Origin: Otis tarda
Lineage: Eukaryota > Chordata > Aves > Otidiformes > Otididae
DNA length: 64,000 nt
NCBI GenBank assembly: GCA_026413225.1
Contig: CM048554.1
Span: forward strand, 73,896,463 to 73,960,462
Direction of reading: 5' to 3'
Position numbers and translations under genes: made by a program. The notes below the pieces were generated by a model. The model saw only the letters and a list, made by a program, of their open reading frames with translations, had not been told where the DNA came from and ran no database searches. This document shows, piece by piece, positions 12,280 through 24,969 of this stretch (position 1 is the first letter of the stretch; the number at the start of each line of letters is the position of its first letter).

Positions 12280-15200
12280 CTGTAGTGGTGGCTTCCTTCT
12301 CTCCATTCATCCAGCTCTACCAGCCTCTCTCTACAGAAGAAAAATATTTCTCCTGACTCTTTATCTGCCTCCAAGAAATCCTCACCTCAACTGTAGTTTT
12401 CCTAGAATGACAAAAGAACTATTTCATACTGAAAAGAAGTACATGCAGAAACAAAATTCTAAATTGTGTAGGGACCAAGTACCACAGCAGTAAACTGTCC
12501 ATCTTCCAGCTACTGGCAGAAAAAGGTGCCCCAAACTAGAAAAGTGTTATGGCAAATAAAAAGTGCAACCCCAAACATATTATGTGTGTGGAAATATTCT
12601 TATTGATTTCATGTTGATGAGGTTCAAGTTCCATCTGATTAAAATAAAAGTTTATTTTTAAAACTCCATTAAATTGAATTTGGGCTTCTATTAAAGGCTG
12701 CAACTGACCTATAATTGGATGCCTGGTTATTTGGGCTACTGAACTGAAAGCAGTTGAATGAGAGATGTACACATGGCTCCCTTTTTATTTATCACCATCT
12801 CAGAGAGGTTTTTGAGTCCTTTTTTTTTCTTTTTTTAAAAAACTTTTTGTTGCCCAATGAAATGAGAACCATAAATGTAGTAACTTTTTTTTAAAGAGAC
12901 GAAACATGAGGATAGTAACATCTTCTGCATAAACTATATGTAGTTCATCACAAATCAGGAAAGGAAAGCAATACTAAGGTTGTTCATGCATTCTGCCTGG
13001 TTTGTCAGGCAGGATGCTTTCAATTTTGCATTATAACCATTCAGACTTACTATTATTAAAATTCAGGCAGAGGGAGACAGAAGAAGGTATAAAATTATTC
13101 CACTGCTATATTCTGTACATAATGTGCAGAGATATTCACTCAGTGGAATTCTGCAATAAGAGAAATTAACAAAAAAATATGAAAGGCAAAACACTTATGC
13201 CTTGGATGCATTTTATAAATCTGTTTTTAAAATGTATGAATGCGAACGATCTGACGTTAACTTCTTTCCAAACATTTTACTCATCACATAATAATGTTCT
13301 TTGCATAAATGATTTTATTTTGTCAACAGCACAATTTCCAGTGCTGTCTCACACTTTTCTCTTCTGGGAACAATAACTGAAAATAGTAGGAGTTACTTCA
13401 TCCAACTTTCAAAACACTTATTTCTTCTGTACATCTTAGGAACTAAACCTGAGAAGAGCTGTAGGTTAGACCCATTTCATACTTAGGCATATAGAAGACA
13501 GGATTTAAGCTGTATTTCCTGGAGCCCTCAATCCCTGGTGTGCTGCTCCACCTTGGAATTGCACAGGAAGCCTCCTGAACTAACCACTAATTAAATGAAG
13601 GGGAAACAAGCACATGCCTCTGGCCAGACAGACATCTCCTTTCTCTTGATACCCTTGGCTGCAAACTCTGCCCTACAGCTAGGTGCCAAAGCCTTCTTTC
13701 TGTATTTGATGAAGTAGACACAATGATATTTCACATTTTTCCTTGGTATTTCTTTCCTTTATTCAGCTGTTCATTCACCCGCTGTGGATAGAGACTTGTA
13801 ATTAATTACTTGTTCTGGAGCAGGAACTTGAATCTTGATAACCCAGCTGAGTGACCTAGCTGTTGGCAATACTTAATCTTGTAACTCTTAATGCTGGCCT
13901 TAGACATGTTCTGAAAGTACCTCTGTGACCTGGCACAGCTAGAAAAGTGGGTGGAGAATTGCTTTGTTTGAGAATTCACCTTTATGGACTCGGGTTTGTG
14001 CTAGGACTCTTACCTGGGGTGCCATCACTTCTCTTTAAGCCTGCCCCAAAAGAGGTACTGACACAGTTCTAGCATCACCTCCACCCCACAGGAAGAGAAG
14101 CCAATCCAACACCAGTACAGCATAAAAGCAACACAGTTGTAGCTGATTCCTGAGCTTTCTGAGACTCTCTTTGACTTTTGGGGCTACCCAGCCAGGCAGT
14201 GATCTGACCAGACGATGACCTCGTGGATACTCAGTACCAGCAGCTGTCCCAATGCAGACATAAACTGCAGCAAACCAGGGAAGACCTCCTTTACTGGAAG
14301 TCCTCCTGCTGCACCTAATCAGTCACCTGGAAGGCGAGGGTCACACACTTCACCTCAGCCAGGGCTGAGGGAAGGGTTCAGTTACGTGTTTCATTCAGGG
14401 ATGTCACTGGTTTGAACAACAAGTAGTCATTGAAGCAAAGAGTAGAAAACAACTCTTTTTCCCAGCTGAGTGCCCTAATTGCTGCCCTATGGTCATGCTC
14501 TGTCCTGCTCTGTGGCCCAAGGAATCCTTAATTGTTTAATGTAAAACAAAACAGCTTTCTTAGGAGCAGCATAGAGTGCTCTGTCCATCTCTCTGTCTCT
14601 GGGTATTCACGTGTGCATATGCATACATAAAGACACCAGTCCATAGATGGAGAGGATGCAATTCCCTTGGGAGGTGAGATATCTGAGTTTGAATCCTCTT
14701 AGGCTGGAGGGCAAGGGAGGATTAATTTTGTTTTGTTCATAGTCTTATACTAGAAGAGGGTTTTAATGGGGAGCTTGAAGGAGGATAGAAGAGTGACCTT
14801 GGGAATGTTGTATGCCTGGTAGTATTTGGTTGAATACTAAATTGCTGAAGGGGAGAGAGGATGATGAGTAGGGGAAAAGAGGCAAATCAATTTATCTCAA
14901 AACTGTATTGGTTAAATTAATCATTTAAATGATGCGATCTGGATGCTTTATAAGATGATACTTTTACATGTAAGTCACTTGTCTTTTTTACAGATGAAAT
15001 GCTTTGAAGTCAGTATAATGATATGTCCTATTTCTCAGCACAGGACACAGAGGGTAGACACGATAATAGCTTATCTGTTTTTATTTTAAAAGGAATCTAT
15101 TTGGAATATCTTCAAGATGCAAAAAAAAAAGAAATAATAATATGGATGAAATAGCAGCTGTCTGAGAAAACTGTCCAAGAGTTTCACTTTCTCTGAGAAA

Positions 15201-18200
15201 TCTTTATGAAAAACAACATAAACAATTGTATTGTTTAATGTTTTTGTTTGTTTGTTTGTTGTGGTGTTACATTCAGGAGTGAATTCAGAGTGTAAAAGAA
15301 GAGGCTGTGGCCAAGTTTCAGAAAATTACATGATAGGTGACTCACATTTGGGAGAGAAGAGAAGGAGGAAACTGCATTACTCATTTTTCTCTCACCCAAC
15401 TCTTTAGCCCTCTTTTAACACTTGCCTTATTTCAAGCACGCGCTTCTGTCCTCTTGAATCCAGTGCAGAGTCTTTAGTCACTTACCCCTGGAAGAAGGAA
15501 GAGTCTGTCTGAGTCCCATTTGCTTTGGAGGTGTCATGGAGTGGTGAGAGGGAAAAACAGAGGTTTGTGTTTAGTTTAGAAGAAAAGGAGATAGACATGG
15601 GGAAGGAAATATTGTGTGAACAGGAAAAAAAGATTATGCATTCAAAAGGCTTTCAGAAATCCATCCCACCTCCCTTTTTTGAAAAGCAATGGTTAGGAAA
15701 TGGATATTTAATGTGAGCTCAGTACTATTTTTGAACATTCATGCTGAAAGAATTTAACCTGCCTGAATACTTAGAAACAAAAGCAAATACAAATAGACTG
15801 GGAACACAGTTAAAATGTGATTTCTAATTTATTGTAGTGGTTAGGAGCATATTCTAACTCAACTTGCCATGCTCTCCATGATTACTGTAGGCTTGTCAAT
15901 GAGAAGAACTCTTCCCAGTGAAATATCTGGGTTCTTGCCCTTAAATGAAACAGTATTGTTTATGCCTTCTAATCAAGGATATTGTTTACAGGGCAGATAA
16001 CTGTTAAGTTTTCTTTCCTTTATTGACTAGATGATTTATTTTCTTTTGCAGCTGCATTTAGATGTGCTTAAACCTCTCTTCACTGTTGATAGTCTTCTCA
16101 GTGCCTTGCTCCAGTATGTGAATGCAGCACAGTCATATCCAAACAACAACTATGTATGGAGCAAAGTCCAAGCTACTGGTCACCGGCATCAAATAGCTGT
16201 GGCAGCCTTTTTACTGTTTATTTTCTGGTCTGTAGCAGAGCATGTAAAGATGCTCAGGGAATAGTGTATTATTGGACATGGGTACAAAGACTTCATCAGC
16301 CTAATGGAACAATTAACTCAACCATTCTGCTGCTCTTGATCTGCAGAATTTTGCTTTAAGATTAGAGTGATAAGGTGAAGATTAACACCTCTGGGTCAGT
16401 GAGGCTGATGAGACATGATTTATTAATCCTCAAAGAAAACCTTAATTGGACACTGGAGCACTCTTTCCTTCATTGTTAAACACTGCCTGTTCCCTGGATA
16501 ATTAGGGTAGATGGTGAGTATGATAGAGACTTATTGTAATTAGATGCACCAAAACGAAGGTAATGATTTTTTCCCCTGGGAACACCATGTGTTATTTTCT
16601 CCAGATAAATCACTGCCAATGTTTGTGAACAACTGAAAAACATCCCCTACAAATGGTCATTGGCTGCCCAAATATAACTTAGAGATGAGAGCTGGAGAAC
16701 AGGATTCATAAGAATCCTTTGATTTAGAGGAACTCTCTTAAATCTTGGCCTTCAGAGCACAGAGAATTTACTCTGCAAGCAGGTTAATGAGCAGGTTGAT
16801 TTATTCTTATTTTTTTACCTATCATTACTCATTCTTTCATGAGGTTCTTTGTATTAAGGAGCAGTGATTTATAGGAAGAAGCACTTCTCCAAGGAGTTTG
16901 GTAGGTTTTGAAACCAAATCTCGGAAATACTTTATTTTTCAAAGAAACATCTTTTTGCAGGCAGTATAATAAATGGGTTCATTATAATGCAGCATGCAGC
17001 TAAAGATGGGAGAAAAGTCCGTAGGCATACAATGCTAGCTACTGTACCCCAGGCGCAAGAAACAGTGCTGTGTGACTTGAGGACTCATTAAGACGCTTGG
17101 TGCAGTGCAGCCCTGATGAAATAAGTTAACGTTCTCATTAGGAGGTTGGAGCAATCACTTGGAAAAAAGCCTCCTTCGCTACATTTGTTTACTGTGTCGC
17201 AGGAAGCATGTCCTCAGTCAACTGGGATAATCATTGTCAGCGCTTTACGTAGTTACAAAGCAAACTAATAAACCAGATTGTCGAATTATGTCAATCACAT
17301 CTAAACATCAACAAGCAAATTGCTGTATGCAGATGGGAAATTTGTAAAAAAAACCTAGATATTCAGTACAGTCTGAACAGTGCACATTGTGAGATTGTGA
17401 TTTAAGACTACTATCCAGGGGAATATGACTTTCCACCGTGTGGCTCTGAAGCCAGATTACTGTCTCTATTAAATTGTTTGGTGAGACTTTTGACACTTAG
17501 GACACTGACCGAGGAAAACTTGTATCATTAAGCATTACGTCCTGTTTCTCCTACCCTGTCACTGTGCCCACCACATTATCACACTGGTATATTAGTTGTC
17601 TTCTTGTTGCCTCTGCTGGAGGCCTCAGGATTTATTGCAACTTCACACTCAGACTGACTTCCCAAGGCTCTAGCCAGAGGAGAGATGAGAATCAAGAAGT
17701 GGTGTCAGATTTTTTTCTGCTAAAAACAGAGGAAAATTACATACGTTCCTACCCAGCCCTGTTGGGGATAGGAGTCAGCTTTTAGCCCAGTGATCCTGAT
17801 GTGAGCTTTCTGAGTGACAAATCCTTTTGGCACTTGTCATCTTTGCACTAGACACCACTCTAGGGGTGAAGGGACCTGTTTGTGCTGGTAGTTGCTGAGA
17901 GCTTGTGTGATTTCACCCCTGCCCAGACTGGTACATAAGGGACAAAAGAATGAAGAATTTAAAAATGTTATAAATTTCAGATTGCTTAAATAGACTGAAG
18001 TGAAGATTGCACAAGAAGGTAAGATAAAAAGTAAGAAAGACATTAATCTGTGGAAAGAAAAAAAAAAAGATCTATTAAATTAATCAATAGGTCTTTTATA
18101 GTGGCAAATATAATTTAGTTAAAGAAAACATAGATGGTGCAAGAAGAATATAATGAGTTTTCCACCTGTCCTAAAAGCAAGGATTGAGATGAACAGTTAT

Positions 18201-21200
18201 TGACTGACAGGGATGTTCCTCAGAGAGGAAAAGCGTGCTCTGGAGGGAGATTCTTGGATCTACACTGAAGTTACAGACCCCTGTGCACTGTACTGCCCTG
18301 CGGGAACACGGCCTTCAACTCACAGCAGAGATGTCACCTCATCAGGAACGCTGGAATATAACACACGCCGAAGTCAGTTTCTGACTTTCCTTATATTTAG
18401 AAGGAAATAGCAAGGAAGAGATATAAATTAATTCCTCAGGAACTTTAACTGTCCATTGGGAAGATGATGAAATAATGGGAGAAAAATAATGTATATTGTA
18501 AACAGGGACCACTCTCTGGGGCACCAGGTAATGGGAAGATCTCTCTTTTATTGTAGGCACCAATGTAAGTCATTCTTTCCATTAGGTAGATCCCAAAGAG
18601 TTTGATGTTTGTTCTGTCCAAGACATAAACAGCATTGTTCAGTCTCAATGAAATGTAGATTTGCTTTTTACTGTGAATAATGTATTGTACTTTTATCCAA
18701 AGTTTTAATATTCTGATACTGAAACCCCATAATTTTCATAGTCATTCCTTACTGATGAATGACTGGTTTAGTGCTGCATTGTTTTTCCAAGGATTCACTC
18801 ACGTAGCTGCAGATTTTCCTGCATCACTGTTGCATATCCTATTTTATTGATTTCCACTGATCAATGATCATTATAATTTGAGAGTCCTTCATTCATCCTG
18901 CATAATATGGAGTGCTGGCTCTATACTGTGGGTTTTTTCCTTTATTAGCCTCTCTTTGAAACACAGTCATGCACTCTCTGGCACCCGGGGGTTTGGAGAC
19001 TCAGATTTTGCAATAGCTCTCCCGCATCAAAAGAATTCACTCCAGTATTACTAGTTATACTATTACAACTTCCCAAGAGCTTAAGTGTCATAGTCTGAAA
19101 CGAGGTGCAGTGTGGACTGTCCGTCCCCCTTATTGTGAATTGTCATGGCCAAATTCAGGCACTTGCTATTCAACAACCGCTTCCTGAAACTGGGGCAAGA
19201 AAGCCAGAAGAACTAACTTAAATTATTAGTGTAACACAGAGAAGGGGTGAGAGTGAACAAACTTAACAACTGTATCATGCCCCATCTGACTGGAGTACTG
19301 ATGTTATTAATTTAAAATTGAACCAGCCATCTGGGCTCTTTAGCATCCATATATGTTATGTTGGAGTATGGTCCTCAGAAAGGAGGAACCAGGGAAAACT
19401 TAATCTGCCTTTCTGAAGAAAGACGATGATATTTACTTTTCTCAGTGTGAAGCAGCCTTTGCTGAGCAGGAATTTAGGAGGCCCATGGGGTCTGTATGTG
19501 CTAGCAGGCATAGAGGTTCATTTTAACTTCATCCGGCCCTTTGGGAAAGAGTAAACACAGAGCATCTTTCTTTCCACACAGCTTCATAATAAACTTCCAG
19601 AGGAGCATGAGCTTGACAAATCTCGCTGTACAATTCTAATTAAAATAGACCTTCCTTTTAAAAAATTGATTCCATTTAAAAAAACCTCCACAGTTCTGCT
19701 TCAATCTCAGTCTCACCAGAAACAAACACAAGTATCAGTAAGCTGTTGGATCTTGTGAAAAAAAAACATACACAACTGGACTGATTGATTTTAAAATGCA
19801 ATCAATTAGAAATCACACTTGACTTTTTTGATTGGAACTTAATTTTATTTGGAATGGGTTTGTGTCCTTGCCTGCTATTAATTAGCAATAATAATAGTAT
19901 TGTTTTTCTATGGAAATTTCGAACAGATCTCTCTTCCTCTACAGCAGGCAGTTGGTCCAGCTCAAAGCACTCTCAGTTGCAGCAGAGGTCTGAGCTCCAT
20001 TCCTTCTGTTAGCCAGCAAGGGAAGGCTTTGGTGGACAAACTGGTAACCCTGAAGAGAGGAAGATGTTGTCAGTGGAACGAGTTTACGTTTTCCAAGCTG
20101 CAACTTGAGAGACAGCTACACGCAGGAGGGACTGTGGTGGTCCCTTAGCACTGCAGCCATCAAGGCTTGGGTCCTGGGATGCTGCAGGGAAGTGTACAGG
20201 TATGCAGTAAGGCAGCGGCTGGAGCCTGCTTTAGAATTCCAGGTATGGAACTGGTGCCAAACAATCTGATCCACACTTTTACCTAAAGCATGAGGCCAGA
20301 CCTTCCTTGGCCAAAAGCAAACTCAATCACATTATATTCTGTTTGTTCAAGGGATAAGCCTGGCAGCTATTCTTGTTGTGTAACTTTTATGTCTTTAGAG
20401 GGGCTGCGATAACAAGGGAAGCTCCGCGTGCAGGGGCTGGCCCCTTCAGTAAAGTCAGAAGGAGCGGGATGCACAGTGCTGTGCAGAGCAGTCCCTCCCT
20501 GACAGGAGACAATTGGGTGGATGGCTTAATTTTATTTTTTTTATCTTTATGCTGCAGACTAAATACTAGTCTGCAGAAGTCCTTCCATTAATATTCAGCT
20601 GACAGACCTAATTTCAAAGCAAGTATTTGTTATTTTCATAGGTGGAAAGAAGCTGTTAGTATTCTAAAAGATAAAAGAGATATTTTTTTTTCTTCCTTTC
20701 TTTGCTTGGCACATCAAAGCGTACAAACACCTTCACAGTTCTATGGCTGATTTCTCCAATGTACCCTGGTAGAGCTGTTAGGACTTAGGACAAGGAGTGT
20801 GAATGTACGTGGAGTGTTGGTTTCTTTTTAATCAGCCCTGTTCTTCACACAACAGTGTGAATAAAGCCTGAAGCTAGGCACTGTGAAAACAGATATGGAT
20901 TGACATCTTTGGGGGTAAGCTAAGCAGAATGATGCTTAGTGCCAGTTATTATGTAGTATTAGCCTAAGGATCCACTCGGAGATCCACAATCTGTATATAT
21001 AAATGGTAAATGGCACAGGGAGCCCCTAGGGATCTCCAGGTGGCCAGGTGTGGGGAAATGCCCTTTCACTGAGTCTTACTTGGCAGCAGGGCAGAACAGC
21101 TACATGGCTTGTCCGCAGCCTGGGGAGTGTGGGCAGATTGGGAAGGAATTTGACAGCTTCTCCTTGGGAAAGGCTTTCTACCAACAGGCATCTGGGGAGA

Positions 21201-24200
21201 AGCAGAGAGCAGGAGGGAGCAGTGGCCTCACAGAAGGGAAACACCGTTTGCCTAGGATACATGTACTTGCATAAAAACTTTGGTCCTGGAGTCCCAATAG
21301 GACCATGGGAATGGTTCCTCTGGCATGGGGCAGTTTGAGAAACCTAGTATCACTGAGGCTAATGTGGCATCTTTCTGTGGGTAGCTTTAGCCGGCAAGGG
21401 CACTGAACCACCGCCTTTCGGAGACAAAAATGTATACCTATAAATACAAAGAGGAAGGGCAGAGGCATATGTTGCAATAGAAATCAAGGTTCTCTGCATA
21501 TATAAAATTTCAACTCCATGGTACCTTTGTATCTACCACATACCTGTATTTTACAAAACAGGAGTCATCAGCAACTTCCTTAGCTCACGTAACACAGCAT
21601 AAAGACATCTCTACAACCACATAGTCTGTTAGGCAACTATTAAATAGGCAGCATTAGGATCATTAACTTGGAATTAAGAGGTTCCCTATCTCATACTCCA
21701 CTCTTCAGGAGCCTAATTCTGTTGATAATAACAATGTAGACACTGACATCATCCCACTTCCTTAGATTCTTATTTGTGGTAAGCCCCATAGAACTGCTAA
21801 ATACATAAAATTTAATCAAACACAATACTTTTAATGCTCTTGGAACAGTAAAAGTGCTTGCCTTTCTCAAGAATGATAATTGTTCATGCAAGTAATGCAG
21901 GGCATTGGTATATTAATGCTGACCAAAAAAAAAGTATTTCTAGAGAAAAATAAGACGATTAGTTAGCAACAAGAATGTTCTTGGAGTCATGCGAGTCTTC
22001 TCATGAAAGAAGTGTCTTCAAAGACCAAAGGATTAAAGTGAACTTGCAGATAGGACAGACAGAGTGTTACTTGAAAGAAATCAGTGAATAATCCATATCT
22101 GGTACTAGAGAAATAACCTTAGGTAATCCTGTAATATTTTTTCCTTATTCTAGGCTGTGATCTTGCACTTTCAGAAAAAAAAAGGGCCTGTTGCAGAGAT
22201 GCCAGGAGGTGAATCATTCACCTGAGTGGCTGTCAGCACAGGGGAAGGAGCTGGTGCTGCCACCCATCCTCTGTCCTGACAGGGGCCTCAGGTGAGGATC
22301 CGCCACTGCTCTGCAACACAGGTGGCTCCGTCACAATCTCTCACAGAGAGCTGTTCAGTACAGTTTCCATCCCACAGACATGGATTTTTAAGCAGATATC
22401 ACCTAGTCTTCCTTGCATAAGGGGAACTACAGCTGGACAGAAATAGCCACAAGCCCTCTACCACCAGAGCTTCTCCTTCTTCCTCCTCTTTCTTCAGCCG
22501 AGGAGCCCTGGGAAGGGGCAGGAAATGGATGCGCTACATAGGCACTTTCCAGCAGCAGGGAAATCTTTCTGGACCAGTGTAACTGAGTCTGTTCTTGTAC
22601 CAAACAGTGAGGATGAAGTTTTCTGCCAAACTAAGCTATGATCTGACTTCAGTCCATTAGCACATTGTTTTAGATGTAAAGCTACCTCTATATTTTTTAA
22701 ATGGAAATCTGCCTGGTAGCCTACTACCTGGCAATAGCATCACCAAAGCAGGGTGAGGGATGGAAGGAAGGGATGTAAGCATGTTATAGGAGTAAAACAG
22801 GAGGAAATCATAACAAGTATTTACTTAAGAATATATTTTACATTCTGGCGTGGCAAAAGATTAGTGTTTCTTTTACACTCTGTAAGGTGAAGTAAATGAG
22901 AAGCTGTTCTGTTCAAATGCTATTGCAACTGGGAAGCTGTGAGATGAACTGCCTCAAAAATTAACTTCAAGAATACAGACTTAAAGTATATAAAAGAGGA
23001 TTCTTGTCTGAACTTAACCAGCATAGCACGTAATTCACTAAGCTTTAATGGTGAATATATGATGTGGAAAAATTTATTTCATATCCTATCTTCTCACTTA
23101 AAAAAAAAAAAGGGAGAAAGGAAAATAGAAACATTTCTTACATAAACTTTGGTTACATTTTCTGATGAAATGGCAGGACGAACAGAGTAATTAAGGTTCA
23201 AGGTCAAAATGAAATTCTGTTCACATATCATCAGTCCTTCACACATCATTCTGTGAAATTACAGAGCTGAATAGAGGAAGAATTAAGTGATTTCTTTTAA
23301 GTTTAGTAATTGCAAATGCAAAATGAATATCATTCTGCAGACATGGTGCCAGAGGACAACACAAACTAACGAAGTAATGGTAGTCCTGATAAATAATTTA
23401 TGCACCATATCAAAAGCTGAACAAGATAAAGAAATGGAGAACCCATTTGAAAATTTGGAAATTGCTCAAAGCTCTTCCTCCAGTGACTCCCAAGAGAATG
23501 AGCATGGAACACTAATAAACTCTGTGACTGTGTATAATTCATAAACTTTCCCTCATTTTTTGATTTTCAGTCCTTAAAATTTATAGTTAACAAAGGAACA
23601 AAGAGTGGAAAAATCCTGGTATGAGTTGAGAGAACATAAGCCAGCTGATTCCTCCACTTACTCTATCCGTAAAGGAAATCTGTTTTCATCCCAAACTGCA
23701 CATATATCCACCATTAAACTTAGCACATTGAACACAGAAAAAGCCCCTTCTGCTCACATCCTCATGCCTACTTTATATTTGTATTTTTATGACAGCTATT
23801 ACAATGTGAGATTATTACACAACAAAAGCCATTTTGGGATGATTTTTATTAACAGTATTCTATTGTGGCTTTTGGTTAATGTTCAGATTGAATTTGATAT
23901 GGATTCATTCAATGCCAGTAGAGCAAACTCAGAGCAAACCAGGGGATGCTATCTGAAGGCAGTGGGATGTTTCTGAATGCATTACATTGCAAGAAACTTC
24001 CCCCTCACACAGCCACATTGGAAAGATATCACTAAATTAAACAAATCTAAAAATTACACTCAGATAAAATTTGCCTTGAAATTATTTTGATGGTCGCAGT
24101 AACAAGCCTGTGAAGTCATATTCTGAAAAGACATGGTGGACAAGAGGGTTATTTTTAACTCTTTGCACGTCAGCAATTTTTTGCTTGATTTCAGGCATGG

Positions 24201-24570
24201 TGCAATTCAGTTGCGCAACCAGACTTTTGTAATCTAGTGTGGATCTGAGTAGCTTGATCATTTGCCCTCTAGGGATGCAACATGAAATATTTTAAGGTGT
24301 TAAGATTTTCTTCTCTAAAATGTCTTGGAGTTTTTATTTTTATTTTTGCAATCTATCTAGAAATGGGACAGTGTCCTGTGGCTCTCTGAGGGAAACCCTC
24401 TGCTTCCTGCTTAGAGTGCACAAGCAGAGCACAGCACACTTCTCAGCTGCATGACAAGTTTCAAGCTGCTGAAAGGCTGCGATGGCACCCGCAGCCTCTG
24501 CTGCCATGTGTCAAAGCCAGCAGCGTCTGGCTTGAGCGATCACAGCAGAAGCCAATGGAACACTGGCTGA
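12280..24570. other. Non-coding stretch without supported genes
   Basis: AT-rich sequence. Open frames are short (mostly under 100 codons), on both strands, and without recognisable motifs. The longest (23605-23976, 123 codons, next to one at 23287-23544) has no domain and low-complexity serine patches. It is treated as chance. A GTTT repeat lies at 15241-15260. A moderately CpG-containing, high-complexity block at about 17090-17310 could be a conserved non-coding element, but only an alignment could show that. Confidence 0.6.
15241..15260. repeat. (GTTT)n short microsatellite
   Basis: About four GTTT units follow a T run. This is ordinary AT-rich simple sequence. Confidence 0.8.
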
Positions 24571-24969
24571 GACAGGCTGAGAGAGTTGGGGCTGTTCAGC
24601 CTGGAGAAGAGAAGGCTCCGGGGAGACCTTATAGCGGCCTTCCAGTACCTCAAGGGGGCCTACAGGAAAGATGGGGAAAAACTCTTTAGCAGGGCCTGTT
24701 GCGATAGGACGAGGGGCAATGATTTTAAAATAGAAGAAGGTAGATTCAGATTGGACATTAGGAAAAAAATTCTACAATGAGGATGGTGGAACACTGGAAC
24801 AGGTTGTCCAGAGAGGTGGTGGATGCCCTGTCCCTGGAAACATTCAAGGCCAGGTTGGATGAGGCTCTGAGCAACCTAATCTGGTTGGAGATGTCCCTGC
24901 TTCTTGCAGGGGGGTTGGACTGGATGACCTTTGAAGGTCCCTTCCAACCCTATCTATTCTATGATTCTG
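24571..24969 (+). mobile_element. CR1 LINE 3' tail fragment
   Basis: The 5' junction is at GACAGGCTGAGAGAGTTGGGG, and homology runs through the C-terminal coding part ([25 protein letters not shown], then RFRLDIRKK) to the 3' UTR with TGGACTGGATGACCTTTGAAGGTCCCTTCC and an ATTCTATGATTCT end. It is severely 5' truncated. A frameshift around 24777 in the A-rich stretch separates the two halves of the coding remnant (24586-24780 and 24777 onwards). Confidence 0.93.

Noticed and set aside
23287..23976. Two adjacent open frames (85 and 123 codons) separated by about 60 bases
   Set aside because: No domain, no splice context, ordinary AT-rich composition. The pair is within what chance gives over 64 kb.
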